Below, in pieces: positions 17,639 through 25,648 of a stretch of 62,255 nt of DNA. The position numbers and the translations under genes are program-made. Source of the DNA: Bacteroidia bacterium (GTDB lineage: Bacteria > Bacteroidota > Bacteroidia > J057 > JANWXU01); assembly GCA_025057395.1 (NCBI GenBank), contig JANWXU010000007.1:1-62255 (forward strand), written 5' to 3'. The first letter of the stretch is position 1. Each line of letters starts with the position of its first letter. Under the pieces are notes generated by a model. The model did not search any database and was not told where the DNA came from. It saw only the letters and a program-made list of their open reading frames with translations.

Positions 17639-18406
17639 ATGAAAAATCTCGAAATTATTCAAGAAAGAGGATTCCAATATGTGGAAACGGGGAAGGGATC
17701 GCCAGTGGTTTTATTGCATGGGCTATTTGGTGCTCTGAGCAATTGGCTAGATACAGTAAACTTTTTAGCACCACGTTACACACTTTTTATACCTATAATT
17801 CCAGTATATGAAGCTGGTACTACAGCTGCTTCAGTAGAGGGTCTGGCTCACTTTGTTCAAGATTTTATACAATTCAAACAACTCAAAAATTTTACCTTAA
17901 TTGGAAATTCTTTAGGAGGGCATCTTGCCTTATTACTAGCCATTAACCCCCCAGCCGATATATATTCTTTAGTATTAACTGGTAGCTCAGGCTTGTTTGA
18001 GGAGGGAATGGGGGCAGGTTTTCCTAAGAGAGGAGATAGAAAATACATCCAGGAAAGAGTGGAGTACACCTTCTATAGTCCTCAAACAGCTAGCAAAGAA
18101 TTAGTAAACGAAATTTATAATATTGTAAACGACAATGCTAAAGCAATGCGTATACTTAAAATTGCAAGAAGCGCACAAAGAATGAACCTGCGCGAGGATA
18201 TCAAAAAAATTAAACTTCCTACTTGTCTTATATGGGGATTAAATGATAATATTACGCCTGCATACGTTGCCCATCAGTTCCGGCGCCTGATTCAGGGAGC
18301 AGAATTACACTTTATTGATCAGTGCGGACATGCCGCTATGATGGAGCAACCTCATATGTTTAACTCTATTGTAGCCCAATTTTTTCAAAAAATCAATTTT
18401 ACCTAA
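17639..18406 (+). CDS. Alpha/beta-fold hydrolase
   Basis: This 255-residue cytosolic alpha/beta hydrolase shows the oxyanion loop VVLLHGLFG near residue 28. The nucleophile elbow is GNSLGG with Ser91, the acid is Asp203 in WGLNDNITP, and the catalytic His231 lies in QCGHAAMMEQP, so the triad is complete. Overall it resembles the family of 2-hydroxymuconate-semialdehyde hydrolases, MhpC and related esterases. No degradation pathway is encoded nearby, so the substrate is unknown. It starts a likely operon with the CBS protein (11 bp gap) and thiE (6 bp gap). An in-frame ATG at 17639 follows a 252-bp non-coding stretch. Confidence 0.88.
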   Translation: MKNLEIIQERGFQYVETGKGSPVVLLHGLFGALSNWLDTVNFLAPRYTLFIPIIPVYEAGTTAASVEGLAHFVQDFIQFKQLKNFTLIGNSLGGHLALLLAINPPADIYSLVLTGSSGLFEEGMGAGFPKRGDRKYIQERVEYTFYSPQTASKELVNEIYNIVNDNAKAMRILKIARSAQRMNLREDIKKIKLPTCLIWGLNDNITPAYVAHQFRRLIQGAELHFIDQCGHAAMMEQPHMFNSIVAQFFQKINFT

Positions 18407-18417
18407 ATTAAAAAACT

Positions 18418-19068
18418 ATGCTTGCAGAAGCTTATTTATCACCTACCTTGCCAGCAGTGCACCCTGGCGATTCAGCAGCGCAAGTGTTGCGCTTGATGGA
18501 GCAGCACCAAACTCGGCACCTTGCTGTAATAGATGAAGCTGAACGCTTTTTAGGAATAACCGAAAAAAAAGAAAATACCGATTTCCCAATCCTCTCAATT
18601 ATTCCAGGCTCAGAGCAACTTTCCGTTACAGGTAGACAGCATATATTCGATGCTCTACAAATCTTTTATGAGCATGGGCTATCAATTATACCTGTAGTCT
18701 CGGAAAATCAACGCTATTTAGGAACTATAGGGCTCGAAGAATTAGCAAAATGTTTTGCAATAATGACAGGGGCTGAAGAAAAAGGAGATATTATAGTACT
18801 TGAAATGCAAAAACAAGACTACTCCCTTACGCGCCTAGCCTCTATCGTCGAAGCTGAGCAGTGTAAAATTATCGGTGTTTTTATTCATCCCGTTCCTGAC
18901 TCACTAGATATTTACGTGACCCTAAAGATTACGGGCTATCAGCTACATAGTATTGTTTTGTCGTTGGAAAGATTTGGATTTAAAATTGCCTACACTTTTA
19001 GTGATCAATCTTACCTCCTGCGTTCTCAAGATCGTTATGAAATTTTAATGCGTTTCCTGGCTATATAA
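18418..19068 (+). CDS. Tandem CBS-domain protein with C-terminal ACT-like region (AcuB-like)
   Basis: The protein has 216 residues. The first CBS motif (about residues 1-55) shows VHPGDSAAQVLRLMEQHQTRHLAVIDE and the second (about 63-115) SVTGRQHIFDALQIFYEHGLSIIPVV. Together they form a Bateman module that usually binds adenosine nucleotides. The C-terminal 90 residues (DYSLTRLASIVEAEQCKIIGVFI ... YVTLKITG) look like an ACT-type regulatory fold, an arrangement seen in AcuB-like proteins. It is likely a cytosolic energy- or metabolite-sensing regulator with no enzymatic domain of its own. It is packed between the hydrolase (11 bp) and thiE (6 bp), so is probably co-transcribed, but what it regulates is not evident. 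Confidence 0.82.
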   Translation: MLAEAYLSPTLPAVHPGDSAAQVLRLMEQHQTRHLAVIDEAERFLGITEKKENTDFPILSIIPGSEQLSVTGRQHIFDALQIFYEHGLSIIPVVSENQRYLGTIGLEELAKCFAIMTGAEEKGDIIVLEMQKQDYSLTRLASIVEAEQCKIIGVFIHPVPDSLDIYVTLKITGYQLHSIVLSLERFGFKIAYTFSDQSYLLRSQDRYEILMRFLAI

Positions 19069-19074
19069 AATAAA

Positions 19075-19719
19075 ATGTGGGCAAAAAAATTCCAGCTACA
19101 CCTGATTAGCGATACAACTATACAAAATAAGTTTACACACTTAGAACTAGCTCAATTTGCTTTTGCCGCAGGTGCAACTGTATTTCAATTCCGAGAAAAG
19201 AATTTACGTTCCAGCCATATTCGGGAACTAGAGCAAATAATTGCCCTTAGTCGGAACTATCCCACTAAAGTTATTATTAACGATTACTTGGAACTCGCCC
19301 TAGAACTGGGCGCTAATGGTGTACACCTAGGAGTAGAAGATATACCCTTAAGCCAAGCCATTTCCAGAGCAAGAGAAAAAGATAATTTCATTATAGGTGC
19401 CACTTGTCACACCTTAGAAGAACTACAAGACCTAAATAATTTTTATAAACATCAAATTCACTATATTGGGGTGGGCCCAATTTTTGGGTCAACCTCAAAA
19501 AAAATAAAATATCCCCCTTTAGGATTAGAAGGCTTAGCGCAATTTTGTAAACAGTCCCATTTTCCGGTTATTGCAATCGGTAATATTCAGCCCTTTAATA
19601 TACCTTCCCTTATTGCTGCAGGCGCTAGCGGAATTGCTGTGATTAAAGCTTTCTGTGGTCAAACTAGCCCACTTGCAGCTGCCCATGCACTTCAAAAGCA
19701 ATTAAACCAAGCTATTTAA
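19075..19719 (+). CDS. thiE: Thiamine-phosphate synthase
   Basis: This 214-residue TIM-barrel enzyme joins HMP-pyrophosphate and the thiazole phosphate to give thiamine monophosphate. Family motifs occur in order: FQFREK (pyrophosphate-binding Arg), INDYLELALELGANGVHLGVEDI (DxxxLA...VHLGQ-type), IGATCHTLEE, YIGVGPIFGSTSK, AIGNIQPFN and ASGIAVIKAF. No other thi gene lies in the window, and no TPP riboswitch was seen before this gene or before the operon start at 17639. It may therefore serve salvage or be regulated elsewhere. The gene is the third of a compact operon, and its last 4 bp overlap the end of the convergent aspartokinase gene. Confidence 0.93.
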   Translation: MWAKKFQLHLISDTTIQNKFTHLELAQFAFAAGATVFQFREKNLRSSHIRELEQIIALSRNYPTKVIINDYLELALELGANGVHLGVEDIPLSQAISRAREKDNFIIGATCHTLEELQDLNNFYKHQIHYIGVGPIFGSTSKKIKYPPLGLEGLAQFCKQSHFPVIAIGNIQPFNIPSLIAAGASGIAVIKAFCGQTSPLAAAHALQKQLNQAI

Positions 19720-21002
19720 TTTTCGAGCGCCATCATGCCTTTATCTTCTTTTACTACCCAGCGCAAATGATTGGAATATTTTTGCATAAAAACGAAGTCT
19801 TGTCCGCAGGGTGGAAAATTGTTCTTTCCTCCTAACTGAGAATATAAAGTAAATCCTTTTTCAATTTGGCAGTCTAGATTTTCATCTAATAAACCCTTTA
19901 AGTGATTTAGCTGGGCTTCAGAACCCTCGGTAATAATAAATAAGCATAAACCCTCTAGTTGGAGACTGTAAATAGGCAAGTCACTATTTACAAGGGCATC
20001 GAATATATGTTTGATAGTAACAGTATCCATAAATTGGGCTCCCTTGTAGCTGATAGAAAGCATTACCTGCCCCTGGCGATAGAGCAGTATTTCTTGCTGC
20101 AAGCTAGAAGATTTCTGGATGATAGTTCCTGGTGCTTGAGGAGTAAGGAAACTTCTCACTTGTAAGGGGATAGACAACTGAGCAAGGGGAGCAATAGTTT
20201 TGGGATGAATTACCTTAGCCCCCCAAAAAGTCATTTGGGCTGCTTCCTCATAACTTAGCTCATTTAATAAAAAAGCACCACCATAGCGAGCGGGATCGCA
20301 ATTCATAATACCTGGCACATCTTTCCATAAAATTACCTCCTGCGCTTTTAATAAACTGGCTAAAATAGCAGCGGTATAATCTGAACCTTCTCTACCCAGA
20401 GTAGTAGTTTGATTATCTAAAGTGCTGCCCAAAAATCCCTGGGTTAGGATAAGAGAGTATTGCGCACATAGGGGAAAGAAATTTTTTTGTATCCGTAGGG
20501 CAGTTTCATGGAACAAAATTCGAGCTTCGCGATAATTATCATCTGTCTTTAGGTAATTTCGAATATCTACCCATTGCGCATCAATACCTATTTGCTTGAG
20601 ATAAGCAGCAACAATTTTACTTGAAAGTAATTCCCCTATTGCAACCAAACGAGCATATTGCCGCAAAGAATATTCTTGAAGTGCTAAAATACCCTCTGCA
20701 GTTTTTCTAGCAAAAGTAATAAGTGCATTAAACTCTTTTACAAGGAATTCTTCTCCTTGCAGAGAAAGTTCCTCTAAAATTTTATAATGTTGAGAATACA
20801 GGTTATCTAAAAGAAGCTCTATTTTCTCCTCCTCCCCCTGGGCAGCCATCCTACCAATTTGGTCTAAGAGATTGGTAGTTTTACCAATTGCCGATATCAC
20901 GATTACTAGTGGTTCACTGCTCCACTGCTGAATAATAGCTGCTACTCGGCGTATTCTTTCTGCATTTTGCAGCGAAGCCCCGCCGAATTTCATTACCCGC
21001 AT
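19716..21002 (-). CDS. lysC: Aspartate kinase (monofunctional)
   Basis: This 428-residue enzyme phosphorylates aspartate, the first step to lysine, threonine, methionine and diaminopimelate. It opens with the signature VMKFGGASLQNAERIRRVA. Catalytic-domain motifs follow: VIVISAIGKTTNLLD, GFLGSTLDNQTTTLGREGSDYTAA, ILWKDVPGIMNCDPARY, ELSYEEAAQMTFWGAKVIHPKTI and QVRSFLTPQAPGTII. The final 110 residues form the regulatory ACT-like part, shorter than in many paralogues. No homoserine dehydrogenase is fused. The gene is 5 bp downstream of ymdB on the same strand, so is likely translated from the same message. It overlaps thiE tail to tail by 4 bp. Confidence 0.93.
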   Translation of the reverse strand: MRVMKFGGASLQNAERIRRVAAIIQQWSSEPLVIVISAIGKTTNLLDQIGRMAAQGEEEKIELLLDNLYSQHYKILEELSLQGEEFLVKEFNALITFARKTAEGILALQEYSLRQYARLVAIGELLSSKIVAAYLKQIGIDAQWVDIRNYLKTDDNYREARILFHETALRIQKNFFPLCAQYSLILTQGFLGSTLDNQTTTLGREGSDYTAAILASLLKAQEVILWKDVPGIMNCDPARYGGAFLLNELSYEEAAQMTFWGAKVIHPKTIAPLAQLSIPLQVRSFLTPQAPGTIIQKSSSLQQEILLYRQGQVMLSISYKGAQFMDTVTIKHIFDALVNSDLPIYSLQLEGLCLFIITEGSEAQLNHLKGLLDENLDCQIEKGFTLYSQLGGKNNFPPCGQDFVFMQKYSNHLRWVVKEDKGMMALEN

Positions 21003-21007
21003 ATACT

Positions 21008-21868
21008 CTAGCTCACCTTTGAACTTTGCTCGATTTCCCTAACTTCCTGAGGAGTTTCTTGTAAAACGGGCGGTTCATAGGGTAAAGATAACCTCAGTAC
21101 TTTTTGGGTCTTGCCCGTACGGGGTTCAATATAAAATAAAACACCGTGCAATTTTATATTACCCTCTGCTAGCTTATACTTTTGGGGGGTTTGCAATAAG
21201 AAACGGTTAATAGCTGTGGTTTTATCCATTCCTATTACTGAATCATGAGGGCCCGTAAAGCCTACATCTGTTATATACCCCATTCCCTGAGGAAAAATTT
21301 GCTCATCTCCTGTTTGCACGTGCGTATGAGAACCTGCCATTGCACTAATTCGTCCATCTATATACCACGCCATGGCCATTTTTTCAGCAGTAGCTTCTGC
21401 GTGAAAATCTAAGAAGATAAGGTTAGTTTGATTTCTTACCTCCTCCAAAACACGGTCTATAGTATAAAAAGGACAACGAATGGGATTATTGAAAAAAGAT
21501 TGGCCTCGCAAATTAATAACGGCTACCAAGGTATTAAGTTTCTCATAGGGATATACACCGTAACCATACCCTGGTGCCCCTTTAGGGTAGTTCATGGGAC
21601 GCAACAGGCGGTTATCTTTTGCCATATATGGGAAAATGAGGTGTTTATCAAAAGAATGATCCCCCCCGGTGATAACATCCACTCCTGAACGATAGAGTTT
21701 CTTCACTATTACCTCGTTAATTCCCCTTCCTTCATGCGCATTTTCGCCGTTAGCTACACAGAAATCGATAGTATACTGTTCTCTTAGAATGGGGAGTAAG
21801 TACTCCACAGCACTTACTCCCGCGTCTCCAACTATATCACCTATAAATAAAAGCCGAAAAATAGCCAT
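21008..21868 (-). CDS. ymdB: YmdB-type metallophosphoesterase (TIGR00282 family)
   Basis: This 286-residue cytosolic metallophosphatase belongs to the YmdB family, characterised members of which hydrolyse 2',3'-cyclic nucleotides and influence RNA turnover and biofilm development. Metal ligands are visible in order: LFIGDIVGDAG (Asp), CVANGENAHEGRGI (Glu/Asn/His), VITGGDHSFDK (Asp/His), FLDFHAEATAEKMA (His) and MAGSHTHVQTGDE (two His). The usual GNH is GGDH here. A 20-residue C-terminal extension is proline/glutamate-rich and probably disordered. It lies between the DUF3276 gene (upstream) and lysC (downstream), with short gaps consistent with one transcript. Substrate is inferred from the family only. 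Confidence 0.88.
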   Translation of the reverse strand: MAIFRLLFIGDIVGDAGVSAVEYLLPILREQYTIDFCVANGENAHEGRGINEVIVKKLYRSGVDVITGGDHSFDKHLIFPYMAKDNRLLRPMNYPKGAPGYGYGVYPYEKLNTLVAVINLRGQSFFNNPIRCPFYTIDRVLEEVRNQTNLIFLDFHAEATAEKMAMAWYIDGRISAMAGSHTHVQTGDEQIFPQGMGYITDVGFTGPHDSVIGMDKTTAINRFLLQTPQKYKLAEGNIKLHGVLFYIEPRTGKTQKVLRLSLPYEPPVLQETPQEVREIEQSSKVS

Positions 21869-21884
21869 CCTTGCTTTTCCCTAC

Positions 21885-22202
21885 CTAATCGTCATTATCA
21901 TTATCGTTCCAATCATCGTCATAATCGTCATCGTCTCTATTGTTGTATCTTTCAAAATCATAATTAGGCAATAGCTCCACTTTCACATAATCAATTGTTT
22001 CCGATAGGCAGCGCAGAAACTTATTAAAGTCTTCTTTATACAGAAACAACTTTTGCTTCTGAAAGCCACTGCCATCCAAGCGCCTTTTCCTTTCGGTAAT
22101 TGTGATGTAATAATCATTACCTTTAGTAGCCCGCACATCAAAAATGTAAGTCCTTTTGCCGGCTCTAATTTTTTGAGAGTAAATTTCTCTTTGTTCTTCC
22201 AT
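21885..22202 (-). CDS. DUF3276/PurA-like nucleic-acid-binding protein
   Basis: The protein has 105 residues from the ATG at 22202; a GTG at 22211 would add three. The core EIYSQKIRAGKRTYIFDVRATKGNDYYITITERKRR followed by KLFLYKEDFNKF is characteristic of the small Bacteroidota/Spirochaete PUR-domain family, which binds single-stranded nucleic acid. The tail (about residues 88-105) is almost entirely Asp and Asn and must be disordered and acidic. It heads the probable operon with ymdB (16 bp) and lysC, and has a well-placed promoter element at 22280-22287. It is divergent from the THX ribosomal gene 235 bp away. Its function in the cell has not been settled. Confidence 0.88.
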   Translation of the reverse strand: MEEQREIYSQKIRAGKRTYIFDVRATKGNDYYITITERKRRLDGSGFQKQKLFLYKEDFNKFLRCLSETIDYVKVELLPNYDFERYNNRDDDDYDDDWNDNDNDD

Positions 22203-22279
22203 AATCCCCACTTAAATTGACCTAAGTTACTCTTAGGTTTTTGCTCTCGAATAAAAAATTAACTATTCAAACTAGGAGC

Positions 22280-22309
22280 CAAAATTACTAAAATTTTATT
22301 ATCTTACAA
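22280..22309 (-). promoter_or_regulatory. Candidate promoter of the DUF3276-ymdB-lysC operon
   Basis: On the minus strand TAATTTTG (22287-22280) matches the -7 consensus TAnnTTTG. A TTG (22309-22307) lies exactly 19 bp upstream of it, the spacing expected for the Bacteroidota -33 element. The start codon at 22202 is about 78 bp downstream. The call rests on consensus matching only. Confidence 0.5.
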
Positions 22310-22387
22310 TTTATAAATTATTTTTTCTTCTTTTTTTGGAAGAATAAAAAATATTTGTCTACAAGCTCTTTATTTAAGAATATTCCT

Positions 22388-22395
22388 TATATTTG
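22388..22395 (+). promoter_or_regulatory. Candidate -7 element of the THX gene
   Basis: TATATTTG is a perfect TAnnTTTG match 41 bp before the THX start at 22437. The nearest TTTG (22354-22357) is 30 bp upstream of it, longer than the usual spacing, so the -33 partner is uncertain. Confidence 0.45.
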
Positions 22396-22436
22396 AGGCC
22401 ATTGTATTTTAGGTTATTAACTAATAGCAAAAATAA

Positions 22437-22577
22437 ATGGGAAAAGGAGACAGAAGAAGTAGAAGAGGTAAAATATGGCGCGGTACCTTTGGAAAAAGTA
22501 GACTGCGCCCTAAAGCCCTGAGAAAAAAAAGAAGAGAAGCAGCAGCTACCTCTAATGCATCAACTTTAAGCAACTAG
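22437..22577 (+). CDS. 30S ribosomal protein THX
   Basis: This is a 46-codon gene that is easily missed. The product begins [20 protein letters not shown] and continues with an Arg/Lys-rich stretch ([16 protein letters not shown]) and a short Ser/Thr/Asn tail. This matches the THX family of tiny basic 30S proteins, which sit in a pocket of the small subunit head in Thermus and have Bacteroidota homologues beginning with the same MGKGD motif and a G-K-I-W/F stretch. The ATG is preceded by a strong -7-like element. It is monocistronic, with RtcB convergent 62 bp downstream. Identification is by sequence pattern; the length is slightly above the Thermus protein. Confidence 0.88.
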   Translation: MGKGDRRSRRGKIWRGTFGKSRLRPKALRKKRREAAATSNASTLSN

Positions 22578-22639
22578 AGAAAAAGCAAGTAAGCTTCCTT
22601 TTCCTTTAATGTTATTAACCTTTAGCCTTATTAATTAAT

Positions 22640-24091
22640 TTAGTCCTCTCTTGCCCAAGGCCTTCTATCGGGATCAGCCATCCGTGCTATGCGAGGCTGA
22701 AAGGTAGCTAATATGTCTACTAGTTCTGACTGCAAATGCATAACATGGCCAATATCTTTGTAGACCATTGGAGCCTCATCTAAGTCTCCACCAATTAATT
22801 TCACCTTATTCTCTGCAAGAAAATTTCGTAGGTAGTGATTATCCAGCTGCAAAAATGCTTGGCGGCGAGACATTTTTCTTCCCGCTCCATGAGCAGCAGA
22901 ATTAAGTCCTTTAGGATTTCCTCTGCCACGAACCAAAAAACCAGGCTGCGTCAAGGAGCCCGGTATAATTCCTATTTCCCCCTCTTTGGCAGGAGTAGCT
23001 CCCTTTCGATGAATAATTACAGTTCTTCCATCTGGCAACTTTTCTTTCCAGGCAAAGTTATGATGATTTTCGTACCTTTTAAGTACGGGTATGCCCAGAG
23101 CCTTGGTAATTTTTCGATGAATTTGATGGTGATTGGCGGAAGCATAATGACCTGCTAAATTCATAGCTAACCAGTACTCTTGACCTTCAGCACTATCTAG
23201 CTCTAGCCATGCTAGATGTTTCGCAGCACCCGGTAGTTTTACTTTCTGCATAGCTAATTTACTATAATAATTTGCAATACTTGCCCCAAACCCTCTTGAT
23301 CCTGAATGCGAAAGTAGCGCTAGATATTTTCCTTTTTCTAAGCCTAATTCGGGTACTTCCTGGTGTACTTTCAAAATTCCCCATTCTACAAAATGATTAC
23401 CCGTGCCTGAAGTTCCTAGTTGCTTCATAGCTTTAGGCTTGAGTTCTCTGATAATTGGGGTAGCATTCCATTCAGGACGGTCAAAAATATCATCTGGCAA
23501 AGGATTGGGGTTAGTTGCATTAATTCCAAAGTAAGTATTTTCAAAAATTATTTTTTCCAACCGAGCATGCTCTTTATCTAGAAATTCAGCAGGCCTATCA
23601 AAAACCGATAAGCACATTCGACAAGCAATATCCACCCCTACCGCATAAGGTATTACCGTATTTTTATCCGTTGCTAATACTCCCCCAATAGGTAACCCAT
23701 AACCTACATGGGCATCAGGCATAAGGGCTCCCGTAATAGCAATAGGAAGACGCATTGCATTTTCCATTTGCTCGATAGCAGCAGGATCAATGTCCTCTGC
23801 ACCAAAAATCGAATAAGGAAGAGCTTTTTCCTGAAGTTTAGGCGGCTCTATTATTAAATTTGATTCTGCTTTACTACTCAAAGTAGGCTCTCGCATAAGT
23901 TTAGCAAGCTCCTGAAAATAAATACCTTCGTAGGTTTCAGGGCTAGCAATTACCCAATGCAATTCCTGTAAAATTTCGTTTTTAGTCAATCGTTTTTTTT
24001 CTAATAATTGATTGCTTAATTCTACTGCTTTCTTTTGTAAAACAGCATCCTTAATAAAACCTAAGTCTTTAGCACGAATCATTCGCCCCAT
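22640..24091 (-). CDS. rtcB: RNA-splicing ligase RtcB
   Basis: This 483-residue 3'-phosphate/5'-hydroxyl RNA ligase is manganese- and GTP-dependent. Hallmarks are MPDAHVGYGLPIGGVLAT, VGVDIACRMCLSVFD (metal Asp/Cys), GTSGTGNHFVEWG (metal His), SHSGSRGFGASIANYY, HRKGATPA and SAAHGAGRKMSRR. The last contains the His that becomes guanylylated (His401 here). All metal ligands seem intact. The N-terminal about 90 residues extend beyond the E. coli-type enzyme, a difference known for the longer bacterial RtcB branch. No archease, RtcA or RtcR regulator gene is adjacent, so regulation is not of the sigma-54 type. It is likely used for RNA repair, since bacterial tRNA introns are rare. Confidence 0.94.
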   Translation of the reverse strand: MGRMIRAKDLGFIKDAVLQKKAVELSNQLLEKKRLTKNEILQELHWVIASPETYEGIYFQELAKLMREPTLSSKAESNLIIEPPKLQEKALPYSIFGAEDIDPAAIEQMENAMRLPIAITGALMPDAHVGYGLPIGGVLATDKNTVIPYAVGVDIACRMCLSVFDRPAEFLDKEHARLEKIIFENTYFGINATNPNPLPDDIFDRPEWNATPIIRELKPKAMKQLGTSGTGNHFVEWGILKVHQEVPELGLEKGKYLALLSHSGSRGFGASIANYYSKLAMQKVKLPGAAKHLAWLELDSAEGQEYWLAMNLAGHYASANHHQIHRKITKALGIPVLKRYENHHNFAWKEKLPDGRTVIIHRKGATPAKEGEIGIIPGSLTQPGFLVRGRGNPKGLNSAAHGAGRKMSRRQAFLQLDNHYLRNFLAENKVKLIGGDLDEAPMVYKDIGHVMHLQSELVDILATFQPRIARMADPDRRPWARED

Positions 24092-24218
24092 AGTAAAATT
24101 TTTTCAATGACTTCAAAAAATATTGTTTAAGGGTATCAGTTATCAGTTATAAGAAAAACGTTTCGAAATTAGTAGATTTGCTAAAAATTCTAACAACTAT
24201 CAATGAGTTGGTATCATT

Positions 24219-24226
24219 TATTTTTG
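24219..24226 (+). promoter_or_regulatory. Possible -7 element upstream of the polysaccharide operon
   Basis: TATTTTTG fits TAnnTTTG about 103 bp before the Wzz-like start. No -33 TTG is present at the expected distance, and the region is so AT-rich that chance matches are expected. Confidence 0.25.
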
Positions 24227-24328
24227 CTTAGTAAGCATTTTTATTTATCTAGATGAAGCTAACATTTTTTACCCTAAAATATAGAGCTGGCTTCTTTAAG
24301 AAGCTATACTAAAAAAGTTAAACACGCT

Positions 24329-25621
24329 ATGCAAGAGACCTCAGGTCCACTTAACTTGTTCACTTTGCTTCCTATTTTATGGCCATGGCGAAAACATATT
24401 ATCGTAGTAACTTTTATCGCTACGCTTTTAGGAATACTTATCAGCAGTCCACTCGTTATTCGACCTAAATACCGTTCAGAGTTGATTTTATATCCCCCCA
24501 ACACCAATTCTGCACGACAAATTATAGAAAAAGATGTCGAATTCGGCTCTGAAACAGATGCAGATGAGTATATACAACTCCTCCAGTCCGTTGCATTACG
24601 CGATTCTCTTGCCAAGCGCTTTAACCTTTTGCAACATTATGATATTGATACTACGGAAGAATACTTTCGCGAAGATTTTATTTACGAATACAATCAAAAT
24701 ATCAGCTTCGAGGTGACGCGGTACAACTCAGTAAAAATTTCCGTGCTTGATACCGACCCCTTTTTAGCAGCCCAAATTGCCAATGCTATTCCACAGATAG
24801 CCGATAACATGAAATCTGCCATTCTATGGCGCAATTATCATTTTGCTTATGAAAGTATAGCAGCAGAGTATAGAGCAAAATTGCAAAAAGTAGAAGCTCT
24901 ATTTGATAGCCTAAACCAAAAAAGAGCGCTAAACTTTTCTAAAGAAGTAGAAATAAAAAGAACTAAATATTACGAAAAAAAAAATAAAGTAGATAGTCTG
25001 ACTCGAGAAATTAATAAAATTCGCGCTGAACTAAATGTGCACGACTTGAGTGAGCAGATTAATATACTAAATGTTCAACTAGTAAAAGCCCAATCAGAAA
25101 TGATTCAAGATTCGGGCAAGCTAGAAATTCTAAAAACTAAATATTCTGTGGAAGATACTATTGTAAAAAACGCAGAAGCTAAATTTTTTGGTTCAAAGCT
25201 CAACTATCTAGCAATAAAGCAAAGACTACTCAAAAATAACCAAATTAATACTCTCTATGCGCAGCTTATAGAAAAATTAAAAATTGAAAAAAAATTATTG
25301 GAGGAATTAGAACTTGATTACCTGAAAGTCCTTAATTCTTACGAAGTCACCATTCCTACTTTAAGCTTCGAAAGCTTGAAATTAACTTATGAAGCCCAGT
25401 TAGAAGAACTTAATAAACTACGTTCTCGCTACGAAATGGCTTACAATAACCTCTATCAAATGCGGCCTAAGTCTTTCATCATTAGCCCTGCTGAAGTTTC
25501 AAAAAAGAAAGTTTATCCTATTCGATGGCTTATTACATTGCTAAGTGGATTTGGAGGCTTTTCCTTAGCTATCTTGTGGATTATAGCTTACCACCAAATA
25601 AAACGCATTCCAATCAATTAA
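24329..25621 (+). CDS. Wzz-type polysaccharide chain-length/co-polymerase protein
   Basis: This 430-residue inner-membrane protein has the Wzz topology. A short cytosolic N-terminus (GPLNLFTLLPILWPWRKH) is followed by a transmembrane helix near residues 24-44, then a long periplasmic coiled-coil region (about 150-340, rich in Glu/Lys/Leu with heptads such as VDSLTREINKIRAELNVHDLSEQ). A second membrane helix lies near residue 400. The segment SARQIIEKDVEFGSETDADEYIQLLQS is typical of Bacteroidota members. There is no C-terminal tyrosine-kinase domain, so it is a PCP-1-like regulator of chain length rather than a BY-kinase. It is followed directly by the O-antigen ligase/polymerase gene. Confidence 0.85.
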   Translation: MQETSGPLNLFTLLPILWPWRKHIIVVTFIATLLGILISSPLVIRPKYRSELILYPPNTNSARQIIEKDVEFGSETDADEYIQLLQSVALRDSLAKRFNLLQHYDIDTTEEYFREDFIYEYNQNISFEVTRYNSVKISVLDTDPFLAAQIANAIPQIADNMKSAILWRNYHFAYESIAAEYRAKLQKVEALFDSLNQKRALNFSKEVEIKRTKYYEKKNKVDSLTREINKIRAELNVHDLSEQINILNVQLVKAQSEMIQDSGKLEILKTKYSVEDTIVKNAEAKFFGSKLNYLAIKQRLLKNNQINTLYAQLIEKLKIEKKLLEELELDYLKVLNSYEVTIPTLSFESLKLTYEAQLEELNKLRSRYEMAYNNLYQMRPKSFIISPAEVSKKKVYPIRWLITLLSGFGGFSLAILWIIAYHQIKRIPIN

Positions 25622-25648
25622 TTAAAACTAGGAAGTTTGCGATCTTCA

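Noticed and set aside
17387-19075. TPP riboswitch upstream of thiE or its operon
   Set aside because: No CUGAGA or ACCUGAU-type conserved elements were found before 17639 or 19075.
22640-24091. RtcB as part of an RNA-damage/repair island with HepT or other nucleases
   Set aside because: HepT is more than 20 kb away, and no archease, RtcA, RtcR or nuclease gene is adjacent, so there is no positional support.
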